The translations under genes were made by a program, and so were the position numbers. From contig JANQWV010000009.1 of the NCBI GenBank assembly GCA_030729695.1, positions 1-41,623 on the forward strand: a stretch of 41,623 nucleotides of DNA. The letters are read 5' to 3'. Of this stretch, positions 25,560 through 33,838 are shown piece after piece; the stretch's first letter is position 1; each line of letters begins with the position of its first letter. Source of the DNA: Flavobacteriales bacterium (GTDB lineage Bacteria > Bacteroidota > Bacteroidia > Flavobacteriales_D > Sanyastnellaceae). The notes below the pieces were generated by a model that saw only the letters and a program-made list of their open reading frames with translations, was not told where the DNA came from and did no database searches.

Positions 25560-26210
25560 TTATTTTACGAGTGAAAGAATATCATTCATCTCGCTTTCAC
25601 TTATTTCTTGCTTAATGGTGTTCAAAACCGCAGCGTAAGCCTCTTCAGGTGCAGCAGATTTAAATCCGGTTAACACTTGCGCATTCTCGTCGGCTCTTCT
25701 TGCAGGGACAATGTATTTGAACCAAAGCAACAACATATCGAAACTCATGGCTTGCATAATTTCAATCTGATGTCCCATTAATTCTTCGTCAGTAAAATGC
25801 TTCTGCATTTCTTCTTCCAACTCTACATCTTCCACATCAATGTGTTCGAGGTATGCCGATTGAAAATCGCACAGGTCTAAATAAAACTGATGTCCGTCGT
25901 CGTTGCTTTGCTCTCCGTTAAATGCCATCAGACGATCAAGCAAGCTTTGCTCTAAATTATCAATCTCTCCATGATCGGTCATGTAGTCCTCAGTAAATCC
26001 CGGATTTCTTTTTTCAAGTGGAGCAAGAATGTAGGTGTTCTCGGTGTAAGTGTGGTCTTTCAACAACGCAAATACTTCCTTCCCCATGGCCTGCAATTTC
26101 TCTACACTTACTTTCGAAGTATAGTCGGTCTTTCCCGCCAACAACGTAATCTTTCCCAACGCATTTCTCAGTCCTTTGTGCGGCGGATCTAGTGATTTTA
26201 ATCTGTTCAT
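25560..26210 (-). CDS. Hemerythrin-like (HHE) domain protein
   Basis: A 216-residue cytoplasmic-looking protein, mostly helical. The spacing of H11, H53 with E57, H80, and H123 with E127 fits the four-helix hemerythrin/HHE pattern of di-iron ligands (PPHKG, KDHTYTEN, DHGEI, YLEHIDVED). A further HQIEIM segment near 147 lies at the position of a late helix ligand. Such domains bind oxygen or sense iron and nitric oxide, or repair iron centres. The C-terminal 60 residues (FDMLLLWFKYIVPARRADEN onward) form an extra region. It ends 6 bases before the EutBC start, so the two are almost certainly co-transcribed. A role in protecting or sensing for the B12 enzyme is a guess. Confidence 0.78.
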   Translation of the reverse strand: MNRLKSLDPPHKGLRNALGKITLLAGKTDYTSKVSVEKLQAMGKEVFALLKDHTYTENTYILAPLEKRNPGFTEDYMTDHGEIDNLEQSLLDRLMAFNGEQSNDDGHQFYLDLCDFQSAYLEHIDVEDVELEEEMQKHFTDEELMGHQIEIMQAMSFDMLLLWFKYIVPARRADENAQVLTGFKSAAPEEAYAAVLNTIKQEISESEMNDILSLVK

Positions 26211-26244
26211 GGTAAATCTTCCAACGAGTTTTTATGTGGTGAAT

Positions 26245-27753
26245 TTACTTCAGTTTCAACTTCTGACCAATTTGAAGTTTGTCGCTTTTTAAATTGTTTA
26301 ATTTTTTCAATTTGGAAACGGTGGTTTTGTGTTTTTGGGCTATTTCCGATAACGTATCTCCTTTTTTTACGGTGTATACTTTTTTTCCGGAAGTTCCTGT
26401 TTCAGAATGTTCGTTCGAGCGACTTTCTTCATCCTTCTGTGTGCGCAGCTCGGTGTATTTTTTCACTGGAATATGAAGCGAGTCTTGGTTCGATTGGGTA
26501 TTCAATAGCGAAAGTGTGTTTTCAATGCTGGAATACAATAGATACCCTTTGAGCTCGTATCCTTTTTTAGTTAAGTGAATGAAATCTTTTTGCGCATACC
26601 CTTGCTCATTCCAAAACTTAATTTTTTTATAACCACCCGATAAATCATAAAAATTCCAATACAACGAATTCGTTGCATACGCCATAGAATCGAGCACTTC
26701 GTTGAAACGAATACCCGCATCTATATACCTTCCATTTTTATGTAAATCTTGCATAGAAGTGAAGATGATGGAGACATGCGGATTAATCGCCTTGAATTTC
26801 GCAACGGTTTCATTCACATATCTTGGTATGTTGTTGTCCATTTTATTCGTATACAAAATGTTGTTCGTTCCGAAATCTATAATCACAACATCAGGTAGAA
26901 ACTGTGGTGCTTGATCTTCCAATTTTGCAATGGATAGAACAGATTGAAACGCAGCGGCACCCACACCAAACGACTCGTACAACAGGCCTTTTTTACTTTC
27001 ATGCTCTACGTTTATCCCATAGCAGGTAAAGACTTCACCTTCTTCGCCATTACCAATCCATTCCCATTCAACTGTTTTAATTTCGCCATTACCAATCCAT
27101 TCCCATTCAACTGTTTTAATTTCGCCTTCAAAGTTTATTGGAATAAACGATTCATTCAAGTGATTCATAAGTGAGTCCTGATTGAATACGTAGCAAACAT
27201 CTCCATTAATGCACAGCTGAAATTCGGGTGTAAGCGCATTCAAGTCCATGAAAAGTTGAAGCAAATATTTTTCGGCAGGAAAGGGATTCTTTAAGGTAAT
27301 GCTGAATGATGCTGAAGTGTCCTGCGTGCTCACAGTCATCCCGCGTATGCCCAATGGCATTTTAGGTGGAAGTTGAAAGCTCTTCGCGTATGTCCACTCT
27401 CCTGTATGAGAGGTTTTGCTGTTCACGGAATTGTAGGTATTAGCAGCAGAAAATGGAAACAAGAACCCAGGTCCAGCATTGCCGTATTTCTTCTTTAAAA
27501 ACTTACAGGTTTCAGTCGTTACTATTTCAGATTGAATGTGACTGGCTCCGTAGTGATACACCACGGTTCTTCCTCCATTCAAGGCTTTATGCATGTTTCT
27601 TTGAAAGAGCATCCCTGCTTCTTTAGTTGGAAACTGAATGAAGGAGTAACTGGTGTCTATTCCTAAAAGTTTAATCGACTCGTTGAATGTTTGCGAGAAT
27701 GAAATCAAGCTGATCAAGCAAGCGGCTGTTGTACTAATGAGATTCTTCTTCAT
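26245..27753 (-). CDS. SGNH-type hydrolase/transferase with C-terminal LysM
   Basis: A 502-residue exported protein with a signal peptide (ending ISLISFS before QTFNE). An SGNH core has VVYHYGASHIQSE (block I, with the serine in a GAS rather than GDS context) near residue 68, VVIIDFGTNN (block III-like) near 290 and DFIHLTKKGYELKG (DxxH, block V) near 395. The last 45 residues are a LysM peptidoglycan-binding domain (YTVKKGDTLSEIAQ, LNNLKSDKLQIGQKLKL). A perfect 39-base tandem duplication repeats EIKTVEWEWIGNG twice near residue 215. The ATG overlaps the stop of the DHHW gene (ATGA). With the upstream MBOAT and DHHW genes it probably acts in O-acetylation or deacetylation of an envelope glycan; LysM suggests peptidoglycan proximity. 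Confidence 0.85.
   Translation of the reverse strand: MKKNLISTTAACLISLISFSQTFNESIKLLGIDTSYSFIQFPTKEAGMLFQRNMHKALNGGRTVVYHYGASHIQSEIVTTETCKFLKKKYGNAGPGFLFPFSAANTYNSVNSKTSHTGEWTYAKSFQLPPKMPLGIRGMTVSTQDTSASFSITLKNPFPAEKYLLQLFMDLNALTPEFQLCINGDVCYVFNQDSLMNHLNESFIPINFEGEIKTVEWEWIGNGEIKTVEWEWIGNGEEGEVFTCYGINVEHESKKGLLYESFGVGAAAFQSVLSIAKLEDQAPQFLPDVVIIDFGTNNILYTNKMDNNIPRYVNETVAKFKAINPHVSIIFTSMQDLHKNGRYIDAGIRFNEVLDSMAYATNSLYWNFYDLSGGYKKIKFWNEQGYAQKDFIHLTKKGYELKGYLLYSSIENTLSLLNTQSNQDSLHIPVKKYTELRTQKDEESRSNEHSETGTSGKKVYTVKKGDTLSEIAQKHKTTVSKLKKLNNLKSDKLQIGQKLKLK
27043..27126. repeat. Perfect 39-base in-frame tandem duplication in the SGNH gene
   Basis: Two identical 39-base copies (27043-27081 and 27082-27120) are followed by the first 6 bases of a third. 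It encodes a repeated 13-residue segment, EIKTVEWEWIGNG on the minus strand. No frame change results. The perfect identity suggests a recent slippage or duplication event, or an assembly artefact. Confidence 0.95.
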
Positions 27754-29060
27754 GGTGCTTGGGGTTCTATTGGTTTGTCTGCTGGTGTTATAGATTGTCC
27801 TTCAATAGGCGTTGTCTCTGCTGAAGGAGTAACGGCCTTTTTGAATCCGAGATTGCGCATCATTTGAATGGTACCCCTGCTCATGGCACCATACATACCC
27901 ATTCCGAAAATTAGGTCGTTAATGCCGTTGTCGCGTAGGAGCGTCATGAGGTTGTGCTTCGAATAGCGAAAATCCACTACCCATATTTCTTCGTAATGAT
28001 GAACAAGGTATACCGCAAAGGCATTACCCATTGAGTTTTTAATAACACAAGCCTTGCGTCCATTCTTCACACCAGTGGTTATTTTTTCTAAAGGTTGGTC
28101 GCCGGAAATGAAACAGGCATATCCCGAAGCTCCGTTGAAAAGAGTACATTTCTTCGCGTTTTTGAATCCTCTTTCAGAGTAGTAAACACTTTCTGTAATT
28201 ACACGTGGTTTGTATAGTTCAAGCGTGTCTGGATGCTCTTTTATACTAACGTCGCGCGTAAGGTCATACAATGACCCTAAGAAAGCACCACGATTTTCGT
28301 AGTTCATTTCCGAGCGATCTACCGGCTGAATTCCGGCCGATTTGCAAAAGGCCACATATGCGTGGTAGGCTCCATTAGCAGTCCAGTGATGGTCTGTTCC
28401 AAAGAATAACTTCTCATTACGATGGGCATTCAACTCACTTAGTACATCTGCAAAACGAACGCCGGGCTGCAGGTTGTTGCGAATGGCATTAAGCGTTTGC
28501 TCGTTCTTCCCATTCAGATGCGCGTATTGTTTGGCAGGAATATATGCGCTAGAGAGGGGAGCAATGCACGAATAAACTGTCACGCCTGGACCTAACGCAG
28601 TGGCGTAGTCGTTCAGTAATTTCGCGAAAACAGGAGATATAGCCGGTGATCCCGTATTCGGGGTATAGGCAGCGCCGTTGATAATTATAAGTCCGTTTTT
28701 GTAGAGTTCCTTGAAGTCATCTGCAGCCACTTCGAGACTGTCGGTGGTTTGTGTTTGTTGTTCCATACCGCCTTCAACAGCAACAATGCGAATTTCATCT
28801 TCGAAATGAATCCCCATTTTATAGCGAATGGAATTACTCAGTTGCAACAACCAATCTCGTTCCGGAAATTGATCGTTCACATAGTCACTAATTCCTCTAA
28901 AATAGGCGCCTGAGAAGTATGTCGTGTCGTTAAGAGCAGGCCATTGCGCAAGCGTGCGATTTTCAGAATCTGAAATTTGTTTTTTCTCTGTGAAAAAAAA
29001 GACAGTGCTTATTCCGACTAGAACAACAGCTTGCAGAAAAATACTAATTTTTTGAAACAT
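27750..29060 (-). CDS. DHHW-family (AlgX/AlgJ-like) O-acetylation accessory protein
   Basis: A 436-residue protein with an N-terminal signal anchor (MFQKISIFLQAVVLVGISTVFFF) and a periplasmic domain. The DHHW signature is present literally (FFGTDHHWTANGAYHAYVAF, near residue 225), with an RDWLLQ-type segment upstream. The C-terminal third holds MGNAFAVYLVHHYEEIWVVDFRY, consistent with the AlgX/AlgJ SGNH-like fold. The last residues form a proline-rich tail. Family members pass acetyl groups from an MBOAT protein to exopolysaccharide. The ATG at 29060 is two codons downstream of the MBOAT stop (1-base gap); an upstream TTG would lie inside that gene. Its stop overlaps the next gene's start. 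Confidence 0.87.
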   Translation of the reverse strand: MFQKISIFLQAVVLVGISTVFFFTEKKQISDSENRTLAQWPALNDTTYFSGAYFRGISDYVNDQFPERDWLLQLSNSIRYKMGIHFEDEIRIVAVEGGMEQQTQTTDSLEVAADDFKELYKNGLIIINGAAYTPNTGSPAISPVFAKLLNDYATALGPGVTVYSCIAPLSSAYIPAKQYAHLNGKNEQTLNAIRNNLQPGVRFADVLSELNAHRNEKLFFGTDHHWTANGAYHAYVAFCKSAGIQPVDRSEMNYENRGAFLGSLYDLTRDVSIKEHPDTLELYKPRVITESVYYSERGFKNAKKCTLFNGASGYACFISGDQPLEKITTGVKNGRKACVIKNSMGNAFAVYLVHHYEEIWVVDFRYSKHNLMTLLRDNGINDLIFGMGMYGAMSRGTIQMMRNLGFKKAVTPSAETTPIEGQSITPADKPIEPQAP

Positions 29061-29061
29061 A

Positions 29062-30456
29062 CTAGAAACGGAAATAAATGAATGGGTTGTACGTATCGTC
29101 AATCAAGAGCACGGTGCCCAAAAGAAGAAAGAGAATATTTATCACAGGAGCGAAATAGAAATAGAACTTGGTTGCCCTTTTGTGCACCTTATGCTCGGCA
29201 TTAAAAATCTCATTCCAAGGAATACAAAGCAGAACAACAACAATAAAATAGAAGAGATAACCCAACAAATCATTTTTCAGGTTTATTGAAACAGGAAATT
29301 CAGAGTGGAAGAGAGTTTTGATGAATATTTTTAATTTTTCGAAATCGACATAGTAAAAAATAGCGCGACTAAAAATGATGAGAATCAGTGTATAGCTATG
29401 TTTGAAAAAACGAGGAGTTATATTGAGTACGCGCTGAAGAATTTTTTCTAGAATCATGCAACATCCGAAGAAAGCACCCCAAAGTACAAAATTCCAACTG
29501 GCACCATGCCAGAAGCCTGTAAGCAACCAAACAATCATGATATTTCGAAGTTGAAACTTTCTATTTCCACCTAAAGGAATGTAAACATAGTCGCGGAAGA
29601 ATCTACCCAAAGACATGTGCCAACGCTTGTAAAAATCGCCAACTGAAGTTGCTGCATACGGATGTCTGAAATTCTCTAAGAAGTTAAATCCAAGTATTCT
29701 TCCAAGCCCAATGGCCATGTCTGAATATCCTGAGAAATCGAAATAAATTTGAATAGAGAACAAGGTAATTCCAAACCACGCCTCAGGAGAAGATAGGTTC
29801 GTAAATTGCATGTCGAGATATTTCTCCACGAGAATGCTCGCCGTATTGGCAATCACAACTTTTTTAAATAATCCCAAACAAAAACGGTTCACCCCGCTCC
29901 ATACCATACTCCACGAGGTCTTTCTATGGTTTATAGTGTCTTGAATTTCCGAGTAACGAACAATAGGTCCGGCAACCAAATGAGGAAACATAGTAACGTA
30001 AACCATGAAGTTCAAAAAGCTTTTTTGAACTTGAATATGGCCACGATGAACGTCTAAAGTATATGAAAGTGAAAGAAAAGTATAGAATGAAATACCAAGC
30101 GGTAAAGTAATTCCTGGTTTAGTGAATGCCGTTCCAAATAACCAATTGGTATTGTCTACAAAGAAATCGGCGTATTTAAAGGTCATGAGCAACCCAATGT
30201 TTATAGCAATAGAGACAATGAGTGCAATTTTTGATTGGAAATTACCTCTGTGGCTGCTTATGTAAAGTGCCATAAAATAATTGACAATGCTGGAAAAAAG
30301 CAAAAGGATTATCCAGATGGGCTCACCCCAAGCATAGAATAGAAGAGAGAAAATTAACACAATGAAATTCTTTCCTTTCATACTCGGAACCAAAAAGTAC
30401 GCGAATAGTGAAAGGGGGAGAAAAAAGAAGATAAAGATTAGACTTGAAAAAACCAT
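29062..30456 (-). CDS. MBOAT-family O-acyltransferase (AlgI/DltB-like)
   Basis: A 464-residue polytopic inner-membrane protein with about ten hydrophobic segments. AlgI-type signatures are RYSEIQDTINHR, DFSGYSDMAIGLGRILGFNFLENFRHPY, the cytoplasmic-facing WHMSLGRFFRDYVYIPLGGNR near residue 285, and TGFWHGASWNFVLWGAFFG near 320, which carries the conserved catalytic histidine. Such proteins move acetyl groups across the membrane to extracytoplasmic partners such as the DHHW protein encoded next. Start is the ATG at 30454-30456; the longer reading frame begins with a TTG. It is the first gene of a five-gene minus-strand run and is divergent from the Smr gene across 100 bases. Confidence 0.93.
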   Translation of the reverse strand: MVFSSLIFIFFFLPLSLFAYFLVPSMKGKNFIVLIFSLLFYAWGEPIWIILLLFSSIVNYFMALYISSHRGNFQSKIALIVSIAINIGLLMTFKYADFFVDNTNWLFGTAFTKPGITLPLGISFYTFLSLSYTLDVHRGHIQVQKSFLNFMVYVTMFPHLVAGPIVRYSEIQDTINHRKTSWSMVWSGVNRFCLGLFKKVVIANTASILVEKYLDMQFTNLSSPEAWFGITLFSIQIYFDFSGYSDMAIGLGRILGFNFLENFRHPYAATSVGDFYKRWHMSLGRFFRDYVYIPLGGNRKFQLRNIMIVWLLTGFWHGASWNFVLWGAFFGCCMILEKILQRVLNITPRFFKHSYTLILIIFSRAIFYYVDFEKLKIFIKTLFHSEFPVSINLKNDLLGYLFYFIVVVLLCIPWNEIFNAEHKVHKRATKFYFYFAPVINILFLLLGTVLLIDDTYNPFIYFRF

Positions 30457-30544
30457 TGTGGTGAAAATTGTTAAGCAAGGCAAGTTAAATTGAGAAATCT
30501 GAATGCGTTAGGCTAAAGAAGCATAGATATTGACAATACAGTTT

Positions 30545-30552
30545 TAACTTAG
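30545..30552 (+). promoter_or_regulatory. Probable -7 box of the Smr gene
   Basis: TAACTTAG differs from TAnnTTTG at one base and ends 4 bases before the ATG at 30557. The rest of the 100-base divergent gap (30457-30544) shows no other clear site. Confidence 0.4.
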
Positions 30553-30556
30553 CGGT

Positions 30557-31150
30557 ATGGATGGCAAGTTTAAAGTTGGCGATTTTGTTCGTTTTTTGAA
30601 TGATGAGGGGGAAGGCTTTATTGTTAGTTTTTCTGACAATGATTCTGCTTTGGTTGAAGATAGCAGCGGATTTGCCTTTGAGCATCCGTTGCGCGAGCTA
30701 GTAAAAATTGAAAATTCGAAACACGAGTTTTCACAATATAATCAAGTGCAGCCGAACACACGAGAGATGCTCGATCGGAACATTGATTCTCATGCCGTGA
30801 AAGCGGCATCGAAAGATTTCAAGAACAGATACAAAGAGCGCGCGGCGAACGACTTTCCGCACAACGCCGATTTGTTCGAAGTGGATTTGCACATTCACGA
30901 GTTGCTCGACAATTACGAGCGCATGACGAACGGAGAAATTGTTACCATTCAAATGGAACACTTCGAGCGCATGCTAGCCATTGCAGAAAAGAAAAAAGTG
31001 AAGAAGGTTATCTTCATTCACGGAGTGGGGCAGGGAGTCTTGCGCGCAGAGATTCGTTCATTCATCAAAAGCTATTATCCGCAATGCGAATTCCTCGATG
31101 GGAATTACCAGAAATATGGACACGGCGCAACAGAGGTTAGATTCAGATAA
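30557..31150 (+). CDS. Smr-domain protein with N-terminal beta domain (DUF2027-like)
   Basis: A 197-residue protein. Residues about 1-55 form a small beta-rich domain (VGDFVRFLNDEGEGFIVSF, SALVEDSSGFAFEHP) resembling the DUF2027 region of Bacteroidota Smr proteins. Residues about 110-197 are the Smr domain: FEVDLHIHELL supplies the DxH motif, and VIFIHGVGQGVLRAEIRSFI the HGxGxGxLR loop, with YGHGATEVRFR at the end. Smr domains act as nucleases on mismatch-containing or stalled-ribosome mRNA in other bacteria, but the target of this subgroup is not known to me. The serine hydrolase gene starts 8 bases after the stop. Confidence 0.85.
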   Translation: MDGKFKVGDFVRFLNDEGEGFIVSFSDNDSALVEDSSGFAFEHPLRELVKIENSKHEFSQYNQVQPNTREMLDRNIDSHAVKAASKDFKNRYKERAANDFPHNADLFEVDLHIHELLDNYERMTNGEIVTIQMEHFERMLAIAEKKKVKKVIFIHGVGQGVLRAEIRSFIKSYYPQCEFLDGNYQKYGHGATEVRFR

Positions 31151-31158
31151 TATTCATT

Positions 31159-32691
31159 ATGAAAAAAATATTCCTTTCATTTATTGCGGTAGCGTTCGTG
31201 CTGAACGCATCGGCGCAAAAGAAAAACGCAAAACCTTTCGCAACGCAACTCACCGCTTTGGAATCCAAGATGAACGAGGGTTTGTCGAAGTACAACGTTC
31301 CCGGTGGCGCCATAGCGATTGTCTACAACAACGAAATTATTTTGTCGAAGGGATTCGGTTTGAAGGATGCAGCGACGAAAGAGCCGGTGACTGAAAACAG
31401 TTCCTTCGCGATAGCAAGTAACTCGAAAGCCTTCACCAGCGCAGCGTTGGCAATCTGTGTCGACCGAGGATTGTTGAAGTGGGACGATAAGGTTCAAGAT
31501 TTTCTTCCAGAATTAAAATTGTATAATCCGTATGTTTCGGCGAATTTGACGGTGCGCGATTTGCTTTCGCACAGACAAGGATTCGAGACATTCGCTGGAG
31601 ATTTAATCTGGTACGGAACGAATTATTCTCGAAGTGAAATTCTGCGCAGATGGCAGTTTGTGGAACCGAAGTACGGTTTCCGCACAACCTATGGTTACAG
31701 CAATATTGCATTCTTGGCGGCTGGACAAATCGTTAAAAGGGTAACAGGAAAAAATTGGGACGAATTTGTAAAGAATGAATTTTTTATTCCGTTGGGAATG
31801 AAGAACGCGAACACGTCGATCACGGCGTTTCAGCCTGGCGCCGACATCGCTTCTCCGCATAACACCGTGAAGGGCAAGAACATTCCCATTCCATATGTGA
31901 ATTGGGACAACATTGGTCCTGCGGGAAGCATTAACGCCTGTGTGAATGAGCTGAGCCAATGGATGATGTTGCAGTTGAACAAGGGAACGTTGGGTGGGAA
32001 GAAATACTGGGACGAAAAGCGCACCTATGAAATGTGGGAGTACAACATTAACAAACCGGTGAGCAAGTGGCAGCGTGACAACATGCCTTCGCGTCATGCG
32101 AACGGTTACGGCATGGGTTGGGAACTTATGGAGTATGGCGGACACAAGGTTGTGAGTCATGGCGGTGGTTATGACGGAATGATCTCGAAGACGATTTTGA
32201 TTCCCGATATGAATTTGGGATTTGTGATTTTGACGAACAGCAACAACTCGTTGCCAAGTGCTATGGGCTTTGAGTTCTTGGATTTGTTTTTAGGAGTGAA
32301 GGGAGAGAAGAATTGGGTGACTGAATTTGCTCCAAAGGCAGAAGAGCCTGTTTTGCTTACCGCTTTGAATGGGGAAGCATTTGTATGGAATTCCCCCGTA
32401 ACATCAAGCATTGAGGGAGTTTATCGCAGTGAGATGTATGGAGATGTTGAAGTTTTAAAGAATGGTGATGTCTACAAAATCGAATTCAAACCAACTGCAT
32501 TATTTAAAGGGAATCTTTTTCATATAGATAACAATGTATTCACCTTACATTGGTCAACGCAAATGATGCTTCCGAGCGGCAAGGTGCAGTTTATATCGAA
32601 CATGGAAGGTGAGATTGAAGAGATGCGTGTATTTGTTGAGAATCCGGATTTTGATTTTTCTGAATTGAAATTGTATAAAGTGGAGGATTAG
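31159..32691 (+). CDS. Serine hydrolase, beta-lactamase/penicillin-binding-protein fold
   Basis: A 510-residue exported class C beta-lactamase-like protein with a signal peptide (MKKIFLSFIAVAFVLNASA before QKKNA). The catalytic triad motifs are SxxK at residues 87-90 (SNSK), Y-x-N at 180-182 (YSN), and HGG near 334 in place of KTG. The C-terminal part from about residue 400 is a lipocalin-like DUF3471-type beta domain (IEGVYRSEMYGDVEVLKNG). Such proteins are D-amino-acid peptidases, esterases or dipeptidases more often than true beta-lactamases. The substrate is unknown and resistance should not be inferred. It is probably co-transcribed with the Smr gene. Confidence 0.88.
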   Translation: MKKIFLSFIAVAFVLNASAQKKNAKPFATQLTALESKMNEGLSKYNVPGGAIAIVYNNEIILSKGFGLKDAATKEPVTENSSFAIASNSKAFTSAALAICVDRGLLKWDDKVQDFLPELKLYNPYVSANLTVRDLLSHRQGFETFAGDLIWYGTNYSRSEILRRWQFVEPKYGFRTTYGYSNIAFLAAGQIVKRVTGKNWDEFVKNEFFIPLGMKNANTSITAFQPGADIASPHNTVKGKNIPIPYVNWDNIGPAGSINACVNELSQWMMLQLNKGTLGGKKYWDEKRTYEMWEYNINKPVSKWQRDNMPSRHANGYGMGWELMEYGGHKVVSHGGGYDGMISKTILIPDMNLGFVILTNSNNSLPSAMGFEFLDLFLGVKGEKNWVTEFAPKAEEPVLLTALNGEAFVWNSPVTSSIEGVYRSEMYGDVEVLKNGDVYKIEFKPTALFKGNLFHIDNNVFTLHWSTQMMLPSGKVQFISNMEGEIEEMRVFVENPDFDFSELKLYKVED

Positions 32692-32734
32692 ACCTTATTT
32701 TATATCTTTTGGATTCAAAAAAGTGATTGAATCA

Positions 32735-32764
32735 TTGTTAAGTTAGAGGAATTGCTTATATTTG
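32735..32764 (+). promoter_or_regulatory. Promoter of tRNA-Arg
   Basis: TTG at 32735-32737, a 19-base spacer and an exact -7 box TATATTTG at 32757-32764 match the published Bacteroidota sigma-70-type consensus (TTG, about 19 bases, TAnnTTTG). The mature tRNA begins 19 bases further on. It is the best promoter match in the window. Confidence 0.85.
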
Positions 32765-32782
32765 CACCCGCTTAACAGCAAT

Positions 32783-32859
32783 GGCATTGTAGCTCAACTG
32801 GATAGAGCATCGCACTACGGATGCGAAGGTTTGGGGTTCGAATCCCTACAGTGTCACCA
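32783..32859 (+). tRNA. tRNA-Arg, anticodon ACG
   Basis: A 77-base cloverleaf with encoded CCA. The acceptor stem pairs GGCATTG (32783-32789) with CAGTGTC (32849-32855), with two wobble pairs; A73 precedes CCA at 32857-32859. The D arm is GCTC/GAGC, the anticodon stem is TCGCA/TGCGA with loop CTACGGA, and the anticodon ACG is at 32817-32819 (A34 would be read as inosine for CGN codons). The T arm is TGGGG/CCCTA around TTCGAAT. It stands alone between a strong promoter and a terminator. Confidence 0.97.
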
Positions 32860-32870
32860 TCAAGCAACCA

Positions 32871-32900
32871 AATCCCCGACGAAAGTTGGGGGTTTTTGGT
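32871..32900 (+). terminator. Intrinsic terminator of tRNA-Arg
   Basis: AATCCCCGAC (32871-32880) pairs with GTTGGGGGTT (32885-32894) around a GAAA tetraloop, and a T-rich run follows. It begins 12 bases after the tRNA CCA end. Confidence 0.85.
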
Positions 32901-32936
32901 TTTGGGAGTTAAATAGTAGAATAATGGTTGAAAGAC

Positions 32937-33800
32937 CTACGGTCTCGGATTGTTGAAGGGAACGCTTTGTCCGTCTACAAACGGCGCAATATCTATAATG
33001 GGCGTGTACTTCCACTTTCCGTTTTCGAGCACGTAGCCGTCGTAACTTCCATCAGGTCCATACTCAGGAAAGAATCCTTCGTAAATCGATTCGCGTGGAG
33101 ATAAGTGATCAACCACTATGGTCTTTTGTTTTTCGTAATAACGCAAAGAACACGTTGTCTGATCGCTGTATTCAAACACCACTCGCTTCGGATTGCGATC
33201 TTCAAATTCGAAAAAGTTTCCACCGAATTTGCATCCGTCGTTGCTTAACGTAATGACCTCAATCATTTTGTAATTCGATAAATTGTCCTTCGCCTCGAAT
33301 CCCAATAAAGCGTAACTGTTTCCACCTTTCTTTCCTTTGCTCATGGGAACAATGGAATAATACAATGCGCCAGGCCATTTCCCTTCGTCAAACACTTTAT
33401 TGTCCCACTTCGCTCCATTAACCGGAGTGTAATTCAATTTGAAAAATAAGGGCTCTCCCGATTTTGAAGTCTTAAAAACCACACATCCGAAATACAATTG
33501 TGTGCCGTCTTCCTTCGGATAGTTCCAAGTAAACACACGAAGTTTTCCATCCGATGAAACAGGCTTGAACATGCGCAATGCTTCAAACGGATAAACAAAA
33601 AAATCTTCCAACGAACACACCGATTCCAATTCAGCAATCATCTTATTCGATTGCTCTTCCGCATTGCTTTCATTACCATTTGTCATGGAAGTGTAAAGAT
33701 CCAGAATGCGCTGCTCTGCTTCGTTCGAAGATTGGGCATTCACGCCAAAAGCAAAAGTGCTTAACAGGAAAAACAAGAGTGATGCTTTGTGGAGTTTCAT
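32937..33800 (-). CDS. Secreted protein of unknown function
   Basis: A 287-residue protein with a signal peptide (MKLHKASLLFFLLSTFAFGVNA before QSSNE). A helical segment (residues 25-60, EAEQRILDLYTSMTNGNESN) precedes a beta-rich domain of about 220 residues with Trp/Tyr-rich strands (LRVFTWNYP, GALYYSIVPM, NSYALLGFEAKD, KWKYTPIIDI). I recognise no enzyme motif. There is no lipobox or T9SS tail. The C-terminus is proline-rich (PFNNPRP). It starts about 38 bases downstream of the barrel gene's stop on the same strand and has a TTTCTTTG box (one mismatch to the -7 consensus) in that gap, so it may have its own promoter. Confidence 0.75.
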   Translation of the reverse strand: MKLHKASLLFFLLSTFAFGVNAQSSNEAEQRILDLYTSMTNGNESNAEEQSNKMIAELESVCSLEDFFVYPFEALRMFKPVSSDGKLRVFTWNYPKEDGTQLYFGCVVFKTSKSGEPLFFKLNYTPVNGAKWDNKVFDEGKWPGALYYSIVPMSKGKKGGNSYALLGFEAKDNLSNYKMIEVITLSNDGCKFGGNFFEFEDRNPKRVVFEYSDQTTCSLRYYEKQKTIVVDHLSPRESIYEGFFPEYGPDGSYDGYVLENGKWKYTPIIDIAPFVDGQSVPFNNPRP

Positions 33801-33838
33801 AATTCAGTAACGCAAAGAAACAGATTTTTGTTTTGTCT

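Noticed and set aside
23202-26210. A complete ethanolamine-utilisation microcompartment locus
   Set aside because: Only EutBC is present; there are no shell, reactivase, aldehyde dehydrogenase or regulator genes nearby.
31159-32691. Antibiotic-resistance beta-lactamase
   Set aside because: The SxxK/YxN/HGG motif set with a C-terminal lipocalin-like domain is typical of general serine hydrolases; no resistance context.
32933-32945. Hairpin AGACC-TAC-GGTCT resembling an array unit
   Set aside because: It lacks ATGA flanks, overlaps the stop of the 32937 gene and has no sister units; at most a weak terminator.
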